Position numbers and translations under genes: made by a program. The notes beneath the pieces were generated by a model. The model was given only the letters and a program-made list of their open reading frames with translations, did no database searches and was not told the DNA's origin. This document shows, piece after piece, positions 36,534 to 44,902 of a DNA stretch of 64,000 bases (its first letter is position 1; each line of letters begins with the position of its first letter). This DNA comes from Fodinibius sp036381435 (lineage in GTDB: Bacteria; Bacteroidota; Rhodothermia; Balneolales; Balneolaceae): positions 67,243 to 131,242 of the forward strand of contig DASVCW010000038.1 of the NCBI GenBank assembly GCA_036381435.1, written 5' to 3'.

Positions 36534-39083
36534 ATGCCCAAAAAACTCCTCTACATATTAATAATCGCTGTACTGGCTATGGGATGCAGCAGTTGGAATA
36601 GTTTTCGGGCTTATTATAATACTTTTTATAATGCTAAAAAGAGTTTCCATTCCGGTTTAAGTAAGGTTGATGAACAAGCAGTTATTATTGACCCAACTCA
36701 ACCTGTGCTTGTTCATCAAACCCCTCCTGAGGCCGGAAGCAATGATTTTGAAGAGGCTATTGAAAAAGGAGCCCAGGTGCTTCAGAATTACCGCCATTCC
36801 AAATGGGTTGATGATGCCCTCTTCCTGATAGGTAAATCATATTATTACTTGCACAAATATTATTCTGCCCTTCAAAAGTTTGAAGAACTGCAAAATAGTT
36901 TATCGCCAGAAATGCAGCAGCAGGCTATTATTTGGAAAGGGAAGACCTTGCTTGCACTCGGAGATTTTATTGATGGAGTGACTTATTTAGAAGGTGAGCT
37001 TGGCAATTCCCCAACAAATCTTATTGGACAAAGGGCAGAGATACAGGTGCTGGTCGGGGAACATCATGCAATGCTGGGAAATTGGGACGAAGCTGCACAA
37101 TGGCTATCGCGGGCTATTCCCAATATTAAAAATGAAAAGCGGCTGGGGCGTACTTTATTCCTATATGGGCAGATTCTTGAGCGTTCGCAGCGGTACGGGG
37201 AAGCTTATTATGCTTTTTCCCGGGTTAAAGAATATTTTCCCGGGTTTGAATATGCCTATTGGGCAACTTTTAAACAGGCTGATGTTGCCCGAAAGCAGGG
37301 CAATAAGGATTTAGCTACTTCTATTTATAAAAGTTTGCGCAGAGACGATAAAAATATTGGACGAAGGGATGAGCTTATTTTTCAAATTGCGCGAACACGG
37401 GAAATGAAAGGAGAGGCGGAGCAGGCAGTTCAAGTTTATAAAAGCTTGCTGAGTAGCGAGGAGGGGATACGACGAAGTTTACAGGCTGCTGTTTACTACC
37501 GCTTAGGCAAAGTTAATAGTGATATATTTAAAAATTATCCCCTTGCCGCAGCCTATTTCGATTCTTCTTCAGCCCTGAATAATGTAGAAAATACAACCGG
37601 GGACCTTGATGCTGAGGTACTCGCAAAAACTTATGGCAGGTTTGCCAGCCTTCAAAAAACCATTCAGCGGTCTGACAGTCTTCTTTGGTTAAGTTCTTTA
37701 TCGCCTTCAAAATTAGATTCTGTTATTGAACAAATTACAATTAGAAAGCGCCGACAATTATTAGAGCAACGAGAGGCGGAATCGGAAAGCAGGCTGTTGA
37801 ACCAAAATTTACAGGAGCAGGTGAATGGCAACAGGACGGTTTCATCAATCTATGGATTTTTAAATTATCGAAATGAGGAACTGGTAAACAGGAGTAAGGC
37901 AGCATTTCGAATTATTTGGGGAAACCGTCCACCGATAGATAACTGGAGGCGGATAGAAGCAGTTCGACAAACAGCGGTGAGTAGCGGGCCAATGCCGGAA
38001 GACAGGGTGAATTTAGCAGCCTCAAGCGAAGAAGCAGCAGCCATTCTGGATCTGAATATTGATGAAATTCCCACAACGCTTGAAGAGAGAGCAGGGCTTC
38101 AATCAGAAAAGGCCGTTGCGCAATATGAGCTGGGAAATCTGCTTTTTTTGAAGCTGAATTCCCCTGACAGTGCACGCCTTTATTTTCATCGGGTGATAAA
38201 CAGCTCGGCAGAAAAAGAGTTGCGATCAAAAGCGATGTATTCTCTGTATGAACTATTCAATGCTCAAAACAAGAGCGATAGCCTGATGTTTTGGAAACAT
38301 CAAATTTTAGAAAAATTCCCCGGCTCGAAGTATGCCCGTCGAATAGCTTTAAATGGTGACGGCGGGGTGATTCAGCAAGTCGACCGCACTCCTTCATCAG
38401 TTCTTAAAGAGAAATACCATCAAATTGTTGTTTCTGGAAAACCTCGCAAAGCATCACGGCTGCATACTCTCGCTTTGGAAAACCGTTCTTCTGAGCTGGC
38501 ACCTGCCATTTATTACCGGGCAATTGAGGAATATATCAGGCAGGCAAAAAAGCTGGCAAAGATGAATTATTTTATAGCCGCTATTTCCTCCGATTCTTTA
38601 CAAGATAAGCAAGTAGTCTACTTCATTCAGCCAGAGCGGGAAAAGTTATATTTTGCCAATGCTTACTGGGATAGCGTTCAAATTGTCATTAGTGAGTTTG
38701 ATTCGTATTTTGCAAATACGGTTGAAAGTGAGAAGGTGGCTAAGCTTCAGAAAATATTAGAGAAGTCGATACCATCCCCAATGCCGACGTGTAAAAGTTT
38801 AGGAGTGAAGCTCGAAGTTAAGGCTGGAATGGATAACTTTTTGTCGAAAGTGAAGTATCCTGGGAAGCTTGAAAAGGTATCGCTTGCCGGCAGCTTTTCT
38901 TATTCTTTTATCGTAACGGCAGACGGAGAGATCGCTTCTTATGAGTTACTCTCAAATAGAACGTCATTGGGGATTGAAGATGCCCTGGAAGCTGCTTTTG
39001 ATCAATTAAGTTTTGAACCTGTAGCTATTGAAAACCCACCTGATAAATTACGTTGTGAAGTTAATTTTCCAATTCAAAAATAA
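36534..39083 (+). CDS. TPR lipoprotein (SprE/PorW-like N-terminus) with C-terminal TonB-C-like domain
   Basis: 849 aa. Lipobox AMGC, Cys18. The mature start FRAYYNTFYNAKKSFHSGL is like the Y-N-x-x-F-N-A-x-x-x-F entry of SprE/PorW-type gliding/type IX secretion lipoproteins. About 55-380 is a TPR array (for example DDALFLIGKSYYYLHKYYSALQKFEEL, AYYAFSRVKEYFPGFEYAYWATFKQADVARKQGN). A linker region has few repeats, then another TPR at about 530-600. The last 95 residues (LEVKAGMDNFLSKVKYPGKLEK..GSFSYSFIVTADGEIASYELLSNRTSLGIEDALEAAFDQLSFEPV) have the TonB C-terminal-domain pattern. Probably periplasmic, outer-membrane-anchored scaffold. A role in secretion is inference; no other secretion gene is in the window. 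Confidence 0.7.
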   Translation: MPKKLLYILIIAVLAMGCSSWNSFRAYYNTFYNAKKSFHSGLSKVDEQAVIIDPTQPVLVHQTPPEAGSNDFEEAIEKGAQVLQNYRHSKWVDDALFLIGKSYYYLHKYYSALQKFEELQNSLSPEMQQQAIIWKGKTLLALGDFIDGVTYLEGELGNSPTNLIGQRAEIQVLVGEHHAMLGNWDEAAQWLSRAIPNIKNEKRLGRTLFLYGQILERSQRYGEAYYAFSRVKEYFPGFEYAYWATFKQADVARKQGNKDLATSIYKSLRRDDKNIGRRDELIFQIARTREMKGEAEQAVQVYKSLLSSEEGIRRSLQAAVYYRLGKVNSDIFKNYPLAAAYFDSSSALNNVENTTGDLDAEVLAKTYGRFASLQKTIQRSDSLLWLSSLSPSKLDSVIEQITIRKRRQLLEQREAESESRLLNQNLQEQVNGNRTVSSIYGFLNYRNEELVNRSKAAFRIIWGNRPPIDNWRRIEAVRQTAVSSGPMPEDRVNLAASSEEAAAILDLNIDEIPTTLEERAGLQSEKAVAQYELGNLLFLKLNSPDSARLYFHRVINSSAEKELRSKAMYSLYELFNAQNKSDSLMFWKHQILEKFPGSKYARRIALNGDGGVIQQVDRTPSSVLKEKYHQIVVSGKPRKASRLHTLALENRSSELAPAIYYRAIEEYIRQAKKLAKMNYFIAAISSDSLQDKQVVYFIQPEREKLYFANAYWDSVQIVISEFDSYFANTVESEKVAKLQKILEKSIPSPMPTCKSLGVKLEVKAGMDNFLSKVKYPGKLEKVSLAGSFSYSFIVTADGEIASYELLSNRTSLGIEDALEAAFDQLSFEPVAIENPPDKLRCEVNFPIQK

Positions 39084-39410
39084 AGTTTGTCAATCTCCCT
39101 TGGTCACCTTCTCTAAGCGGAAATTCTCTAATCCAAAGCATTTCAATAGAACGCAGATAAAACGGATCAGACGAATTTTCACGGGTTTTAATGCTTTTCC
39201 TAATCCTACAGTCCCCCTTGGAGAAGGGGGATTTAGGCCTGCCTGCCGAAGCTTTAGCATAGGTTGGGGGATTGAAAAGCTATAGTCTTAGAATAATATT
39301 TATTTTCATGTGCCCTTATTTTACTGTGGCGGGAACGAGATAAGTCCCCTCCTCGGCGGGGTGCGGCTTTAGCCACGGGTAGGTCAGATGTAAGTTCAAT
39401 TACGGATAAG
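39084..39410. repeat. 327-bp gap with family C repeats
   Basis: CAGTCCCCCTTGGAGAAGGGGGATTTAGG (39209-39237, palindromic CCCCCTT/AAGGGGG) followed by CTGCCGAAGC...TAGGTTGGGGGATTG. A second block, AGTCCCCTCCTCGGCGGGGTGCGGC (39342-39366), is related. These could be bidirectional terminators between the convergent TPR and pyrD genes. No gene seen. Confidence 0.5.
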
Positions 39411-40496
39411 TTAATGACCGGCAACAGAAAGCTGGCGAATAGAATCCATATCCCGTTTTTTCAGTTCTCTTGCCAGTTTTTGATTGATCTTTTTCACTAA
39501 GCCGGGGCCTTCGTAAATTAATGCGGTATAAATTTGCAGTAGATCAGCACCTGCAAGCAGCATATTTAAAGCAGTTTCAGCAGAATCAATTCCTCCGACT
39601 GCAATGATCGGTTTTTGCCCGCTTGTGGCTTCGCTGATCCACTTGATAATCCGGATGCTTTTAGAAGCAATTGGCGCTCCGCTCAATCCCCCGCGCCCCA
39701 TTTGTTCGACTAATTTTTTATCAGTTTTCAACCCATTCCGGTTTGAAGATGTATTGCTGGCTACATAACCGTTCACCCGATGATTTTCACATATTTCGAG
39801 CAGTTGGAGAAGCTGATCTTTGGTAAGGTCGGATGAAAATTTTACCGCAGTAGGAATTTGACGCGCGTCATCTTTAATTTTAAGGGCAGCCAGTAATTCA
39901 CCCAAAGCAACAGGATCTTCAAAAGTTTTACCCTCAGTGGTATTGGGGCAAGAAATATTAATGGTGATATAATCCGCCACTTTTTTAGCCTCATTAAAGC
40001 TGAGTAAGTAATCTTCAATGGCTGCATCACCCAGAATTTCAGGATCATGAGTTTTAGCAATGTTGACGCCCAGGGGAATAGAAATTTTCTTATTTTTGAG
40101 TCGCTTAACAATGGTTTTGGCGCCATCATTATTCAATCCCATTCGGTTAATTAGGGCTTTATCAGCAGGTAACCGAAAAGTTCTCGGTTTTGGGTTCCCC
40201 GTGCTGGGATTACCCGTGATGCTGCCAATTTCAACAAACCCAAAGCCGAGCGCTTCCATAATTTCAGGAATTTCACCATTTTTATCGAATCCGGCTGCTA
40301 AACCGATAGGATTTCTGAAATTAAGTCCCCAAATTTGCTGTTTTAGCTTCGTAGATTGATAATTATAAATAGCACGAGTTGCCGACTTCAGAGCGGCATT
40401 TTTTGATGCCCTTTGTGCAAATTTATGCGTTGCATCGTGAGCCCGTTCGGCATCAAGCCGAAATAACAGTGGTTTTACCAGAGATTTATAGAACAT
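39411..40496 (-). CDS. pyrD: Dihydroorotate dehydrogenase (quinone), class 2
   Basis: Oxidises dihydroorotate to orotate in pyrimidine synthesis, passing electrons to menaquinone or ubiquinone at the membrane. 361 aa. The N-terminal helical extension (MFYKSLVKPLLFRLDAERAHDATH) is the class 2 membrane-docking part. FMN site motifs are NPIGLAAGFDKNG and FVEIGSITGNPSTGNPKPRTFRLPADKALINRMGLNN; the substrate loop DYITINISCPNTTEGKTF carries the catalytic Ser. AVKFSSDLTK and the C-terminal IAVGGIDSAETALNMLLAGADLLQIYTALIYEGPGL (phosphate-binding) are present. Single gene. Confidence 0.96.
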   Translation of the reverse strand: MFYKSLVKPLLFRLDAERAHDATHKFAQRASKNAALKSATRAIYNYQSTKLKQQIWGLNFRNPIGLAAGFDKNGEIPEIMEALGFGFVEIGSITGNPSTGNPKPRTFRLPADKALINRMGLNNDGAKTIVKRLKNKKISIPLGVNIAKTHDPEILGDAAIEDYLLSFNEAKKVADYITINISCPNTTEGKTFEDPVALGELLAALKIKDDARQIPTAVKFSSDLTKDQLLQLLEICENHRVNGYVASNTSSNRNGLKTDKKLVEQMGRGGLSGAPIASKSIRIIKWISEATSGQKPIIAVGGIDSAETALNMLLAGADLLQIYTALIYEGPGLVKKINQKLARELKKRDMDSIRQLSVAGH

Positions 40497-40617
40497 AATT
40501 TAGTTTGCTGAATCTTACCTTCACAAAAGTAATGAGCTTAGCAGAAATAACGAAATTTTTAACCGTAAAGAGCCTTGAAAATATTTTGTCACTCTAAGAG
40601 GGCTTTGAAAAACTACC

Positions 40618-40797
40618 CATGTCATGCTGAACTCGTTTCAGCATCTGTAGCTGATAGCTCTTTAGAAGCTGTTAACATGGTTTCTACCTATAGATCCTGA
40701 TCCACCGGCTAGCGGACAGGATGACATAGGTTAGTTTCTATAGCAATTTCAAAGGTATTGATACCGATCCGAAAGCCTCGGGACAGTATGACAAAAA
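40618..40797. repeat. Intergenic repeat with TGTCATGCTGAAC / CGGGACAGTATGACA ends (family D)
   Basis: The 317-bp gap between divergent pyrD and folC carries CATGTCATGCTGAACTCG, TTTCAGCATCTG (palindromic GATGCTGAAA/TTCAGCAT), later CTGATCCACCGGCTAGCGGACAGGATGACAT and CCGAAAGCCTCGGGACAGTATGACA. The outer TGTCAT/ATGACA are inverted. A shorter relative lies at 2722-2760. Promoters of pyrD and folC must lie in the flanks. Confidence 0.5.
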
Positions 40798-40813
40798 AGA
40801 TTCGAAAGTTTCT

Positions 40814-42091
40814 ATGAATAACCGCATAAATTTTGATTCTATTGAAAAAGTAGATCACTTTCTTTCAAGGATTCCTAAATTTCAGGCTGAAGGAGCTTCA
40901 GCCGCGAAATTTGATTTAAATCGCTTTAAGAAATTTTGTGAATTTTTGGGCGATCCGCAGCAGGACTTTCCGGTCATTCATGTTGGCGGTACGAACGGAA
41001 AAGGGAGTACCTGCCAAATTTTAGCCAGTATTTTTCAGAAAGCGGGCTACAAAACAGGTGTTTTTACATCACCCCATATACTAAATTTTAACGAACGGTT
41101 TAAAGTCGATGGAGCTGTTATTCCCAATGAAGAACTCATCAGATTCTTTCAAAAATATGCTGGGCATTTTAAAGATTTTCAGCTCACTTATTTTGAAATC
41201 AGCACGGCCATTGCTTTTTGGTGGTTTGCACAATCTAAGGTTGATCTCGCCGTTATTGAAGTAGGCTTGGGCGGGCGTTTGGACGCGACGAATGTGGTTG
41301 ATTCAGTAGTAAGTGCAATAACCAGTGTTTCACTTGATCATACCGAAATTCTAGGCGAAGATATAGAGGCGATAGCCCGCGAAAAGGCCGGCATTATCAA
41401 AGAGGGCAGGCCGATAGTACTTGGGGATTTAGCTGAGAAAGCTGCTGCTGAAATTCATAAAATCGCGGAACAAAAAGGCAGCATTGTCTATACCATTGAT
41501 AAGTCTGAATTCATCAAACCGGGATTTTATGAACTGTCTATTGAAGGGGAAAAGACCTTGATCAGAACAAATTTGGCGACACCTGTTCAATCCAAAAATA
41601 TTGCTTTAGCATGGCAGATTATAAGGTTAGTGAAAGATTTGTTTCCTGTTTCAAAAGCACAATTTATTGAAGCCCTGCGTTTTGTTGATTTAGGCCCTGC
41701 GCGATTTACAAAGTTGACAGAAAATCAGCTATGGTATTTTGACGGCGCGCATAACCTCGAAGCAGTAAAGAGTATGAAGCAATCGGTTCAAGCGGTCGGA
41801 GCTGTGAGCGAGGCTATATTGGTACTGGCTATGATGAAAGACAAGCTAAAGCCGGAAATAATGGATGAATTTTTAGAATTCAAAAAAATCTATTATTATA
41901 ACTTAAATTTTGAAAGAGCGGCTACTTTTGACGATATTAAACATTGGCTGCCGCAAGCAAACCCTTTTCCTCCCAATAAATTCCGACACTTTTTTAAAGA
42001 TTTTGATTCGGAATTAGTAATTTTTGCAGGAAGTTTTTACTTTTATGCAACAGTTCGGGAACGGGTCGAGAATTTCTCTTTAAACCGTTAA
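40814..42091 (+). CDS. folC: Bifunctional folylpolyglutamate synthase / dihydrofolate synthase
   Basis: Adds glutamate to dihydropteroate and to folates. 425 aa. ATP-binding loop FPVIHVGGTNGKGSTCQIL (about 54-72), the folate/Mg loop YKTGVFTSPHILNFNERFKVDG, LTYFEISTAIAFWWFAQ, the Mur-ligase motif VGLGGRLDATNVV, SLDHTEILGEDIEAIAREKAGIIKEG, and the C-terminal substrate domain with WYFDGAHNLEAVKSMKQS and IFAGSFYFYATVRE. ATG 40814 is 8 codons before the first conserved helix. It precedes rho by 121 bp on the same strand, but there is a clear gap and no reason to assume an operon. Confidence 0.95.
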   Translation: MNNRINFDSIEKVDHFLSRIPKFQAEGASAAKFDLNRFKKFCEFLGDPQQDFPVIHVGGTNGKGSTCQILASIFQKAGYKTGVFTSPHILNFNERFKVDGAVIPNEELIRFFQKYAGHFKDFQLTYFEISTAIAFWWFAQSKVDLAVIEVGLGGRLDATNVVDSVVSAITSVSLDHTEILGEDIEAIAREKAGIIKEGRPIVLGDLAEKAAAEIHKIAEQKGSIVYTIDKSEFIKPGFYELSIEGEKTLIRTNLATPVQSKNIALAWQIIRLVKDLFPVSKAQFIEALRFVDLGPARFTKLTENQLWYFDGAHNLEAVKSMKQSVQAVGAVSEAILVLAMMKDKLKPEIMDEFLEFKKIYYYNLNFERAATFDDIKHWLPQANPFPPNKFRHFFKDFDSELVIFAGSFYFYATVRERVENFSLNR

Positions 42092-42212
42092 TTTCATATC
42101 TGCCTGAATTTACTCCCTTTTTGATAGCGTAGATATTTCTCTTTCCAGCTTCATAGATTATAGAACCTTTTTATTCATCGCAATTCATAGAAATTTATAG
42201 GACAAGATTATT

Positions 42213-43706
42213 ATGTCGGATTATCAAACCGATAGTATTACTTTAGAAACTATTGATACCCTTTCCCGAAAAACCGTGAAAGAACTTAAAGAATTAGCCA
42301 GGGAACAGGGGCTGAGCTCTGTCTCTACGCTAAGAAAACAAGAACTGATAGATCGAATCTCACAATCTGTAAGAGACAAAACAAGAGCGCGAGACGAATT
42401 TAGTAACAACTCTGATAACTCAATGGATAATAACCAGCATACACAGCCTTATAACACCAGCAGAAGCCGGCGCAATGCCCGTTCGCATAACAATCGCGGC
42501 AAGAAAAAGAAAAAAAAGGTACATAATGCTTTGCCCGAATCGGATGCGCCAACGCTAAAAGAGCGTCTTGCTGAAATAGAGCCTGATTTAGGGCCTTATC
42601 TGATCAATGAAGGTACACTCGAGATTTTACCTGATGGATATGGCTTTCTGCGCTCGGTAAATTACAATTATAAAGCAAGTCCTGACGATATTTATGTTTC
42701 TCCATCACAAGTTAAGCGTTTTAGGCTAAAGCAGGGTGACTGTGTGATTGGCATTATTCGTCCGCCTAAAGTGGGTGAGCGTTACTTCGCCTTGTTACGG
42801 GTTGACGGGGTGAATGGAAAAGTGCCCCATGATATGGACAATCGTCAGGATTTTGAAGACCTGTTGCCCATTTACCCGGAAGAACGGTTCAAGCTGGAAC
42901 ATCGTCCCGCTGAATACTCCACCAGAGTGGTTGATCTTTTCGCGCCTCTTGGCAAAGGTCAGCGTGGCCTTATTGTGGCTCAGCCCAAAACGGGAAAGAC
43001 TACCATTTTACGCAATATCGCTAATGCGGTGAATCAGAATAATCCTGAAACTAAAGTGATTATTTTGTTGATTGACGAACGTCCGGAAGAAGTGACCGAA
43101 ATGGAGCGAACCGTCGAAAACGCCGAAGTGGTAGCCTCCACTTTTGATGAACGGCCGGAAAATCATATCGGTTTATCCGAAATTGTATTTGAAAAGGCAA
43201 AACGTCTGGTTGAAAGCGGCCATGATGTGCTGATGCTGATGGACTCAATCACAAGGCTCGCCCGCGCTTATAATATTTGTCAGCCTACATCGGGACGAAC
43301 CATGTCCGGCGGGGTTGATTCTGAAGCTCTTAAAGCACCAAGGCAACTATTTAGTTCAGCTCGTAATATTGAAAACGGGGGAAGTCTTTCAATTTTAGCA
43401 ACCACTCTTGTACAAACTGGTTCCCGTATGGATGATTTGATTTTCGAAGAATTCAAAGGCACCGGTAATATGGAAATTGTACTGGATCGTAATTTATCCG
43501 AACGCAGAATTTATCCCGCTATTGATATCTTCAAAAGCGGTACTCGTCGCGAAGATCTTATTGTACCTGAATCTGAAAGGGAGAAAGTGGTATTGCTTCG
43601 ACGCTATTTGAATCGAATGAATTCCTTCGAAGCGATGGAGTTTGTGCTCGATAAAATGAAAGGAACTGAAAACAACGAAGAGTTTTTGATCTCGATGAAC
43701 CAGTAG
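42213..43706 (+). CDS. rho: Transcription termination factor Rho
   Basis: Hexameric RNA-dependent ATPase that ends transcription. 497 aa, longer than the 419 aa of E. coli because of a linker. Residues 15-55 are the Rho-N helix bundle (TVKELKELAREQGLSS..RKQELIDRI), and 61-105 an Asn/Ser-rich then basic low-complexity insert (SRSRRNARSHNNRGKKKKKKV). The RNA-binding cold-shock domain has GTLEILPDGYGFLRS. The P-loop AQPKTGKTT is at 256-264, then LLIDERPEEVTEMER, Walker B DVLMLMDSITRLARAYN and the Q-loop region PTSGRTMSGGVDSEAL. Such basic inserts are common in Bacteroidota and Actinobacteria and are thought to help bind RNA or support condensate formation. Confidence 0.97.
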   Translation: MSDYQTDSITLETIDTLSRKTVKELKELAREQGLSSVSTLRKQELIDRISQSVRDKTRARDEFSNNSDNSMDNNQHTQPYNTSRSRRNARSHNNRGKKKKKKVHNALPESDAPTLKERLAEIEPDLGPYLINEGTLEILPDGYGFLRSVNYNYKASPDDIYVSPSQVKRFRLKQGDCVIGIIRPPKVGERYFALLRVDGVNGKVPHDMDNRQDFEDLLPIYPEERFKLEHRPAEYSTRVVDLFAPLGKGQRGLIVAQPKTGKTTILRNIANAVNQNNPETKVIILLIDERPEEVTEMERTVENAEVVASTFDERPENHIGLSEIVFEKAKRLVESGHDVLMLMDSITRLARAYNICQPTSGRTMSGGVDSEALKAPRQLFSSARNIENGGSLSILATTLVQTGSRMDDLIFEEFKGTGNMEIVLDRNLSERRIYPAIDIFKSGTRREDLIVPESEREKVVLLRRYLNRMNSFEAMEFVLDKMKGTENNEEFLISMNQ

Positions 43707-43744
43707 GACTTACCCAGGTTAAGTTTGTCTAACTTCTCGATTAT

Positions 43745-43832
43745 TGCACGGAGCTACACGAAGAAAACACAAAGATGCATAGAGAGAAAGTCTTCGTGAA
43801 CCTTGAGCTTCTTAGCAAATCTTTGTGCAACA
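43745..43832. repeat. Family B imperfect palindrome after rho
   Basis: TTGCACGGAGCTACACGAAGAAAACACAAAGATG on the left faces CTTCGTGAACCTTGAGC...AAATCTTTGTGCAA on the right; outer ends TTGCAC/GTGCAA and inner CACGAAG/CTTCGTG are inverted. It lies 39 bp after the rho stop, between convergent genes. Confidence 0.6.
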
Positions 43833-43925
43833 ACTCAGGGAATTTTTAGATAAAAGGAGTAAGTAAGTTTTAATTAAATGAACCGGTAGTATTCCAAGTT
43901 TCGGATCCGGCCGGTCTTTTAGTAA

Positions 43926-44774
43926 CTACAACTGCGAAACCTCTTCCAGGGCATACTGCTCACCTTTGGTTTTAACCAACCGCCCTGATTGAACATAGGC
44001 AGCATGATAAAAAAGCAGAATTGCCTGTTCCCGGCATGCTTTTCTCAGCAGGTGTACTTTTTTCTTTTTAGCCTGAACGGGATGCACATCTCGTATACTT
44101 ACATCATACTCATTTAGCTGGGCCGAAGATGAAAGCAAATCTCCCAGATAATAAGCGTGATTCCCGCCATTTTGAAGATGTATAACTTGATGGCCGGGAG
44201 TATGTCCCCCCGTCCATAAAGCGGTAACGCCTTCAGTAATTTGAGTTGACTCCCCGCTAAGAAACTCGACCTTTTGGTCAGCTATCAACCGGTAAAAATC
44301 ATCTAAATGATACTCCACATCATTGACTTCCCCATGCTCGGCCTGAGACAGCGCAAATTCCCACTCTTTTTCATGTACAAAATAAGTGGCATTCGGAAAG
44401 GTGACTTTAACTTTAGCATTCTTATTAGTAAACGAACTGCCGGCAGAATGATCGTAATGAAGATGGCTAAGAATAACATGGGTGATATCTTCGGGCGTTA
44501 ATCCAAAAATATCGAGATTAGTGCGGATATTAGATGTATCTTTGTAATCACTGCCCGAATCAAGTCCCCAGCCCAGCCCGCTGTCAAGCAAAATATTGTG
44601 GGAAGCTGTTTTTACTAAAACAGGATTGACGCCTACTACCGATGCTTGTGTCGCGATTGCCTCAGGTGTGGGGATCGCTTCTTCATCCACCATTGAACGG
44701 TTAATATGGCCGTCTTTAAACATCTCAAAGCGGCCTTCGCTTAGCAATTCAAGAGTGAAAGATCCTAACTTCAT
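43926..44774 (-). CDS. Metallo-beta-lactamase-fold hydrolase
   Basis: 282 aa. The zinc motif is SHLHYDHSAG, with H104, H106, D108 and H109; the third and fourth ligands follow in WTGGHTPGHQVIH (about 195) and YLGDLLSSSAQ (Asp). The N-terminal SFTLELLSEGRFEMF and HNILLDSGLGWGLD fit the lactonase/quinol-type MBL subfamily rather than glyoxalase II. Substrate cannot be told; N-acyl-homoserine-lactonase-like annotation is common for such proteins but not proven. Single gene, ATG at 44772-44774. Confidence 0.8.
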   Translation of the reverse strand: MKLGSFTLELLSEGRFEMFKDGHINRSMVDEEAIPTPEAIATQASVVGVNPVLVKTASHNILLDSGLGWGLDSGSDYKDTSNIRTNLDIFGLTPEDITHVILSHLHYDHSAGSSFTNKNAKVKVTFPNATYFVHEKEWEFALSQAEHGEVNDVEYHLDDFYRLIADQKVEFLSGESTQITEGVTALWTGGHTPGHQVIHLQNGGNHAYYLGDLLSSSAQLNEYDVSIRDVHPVQAKKKKVHLLRKACREQAILLFYHAAYVQSGRLVKTKGEQYALEEVSQL

Positions 44775-44902
44775 GAGTGGTAATTGTGGTTAAATTAGAT
44801 TTTATAATTATAAAGAGGCTTCCAATTTCAAATATTGATGGTTAATGATGACGGCCGACGGTTGACTGTTAATCCGTCATTAGTCGTCCGTCACCATCTC
44901 CT

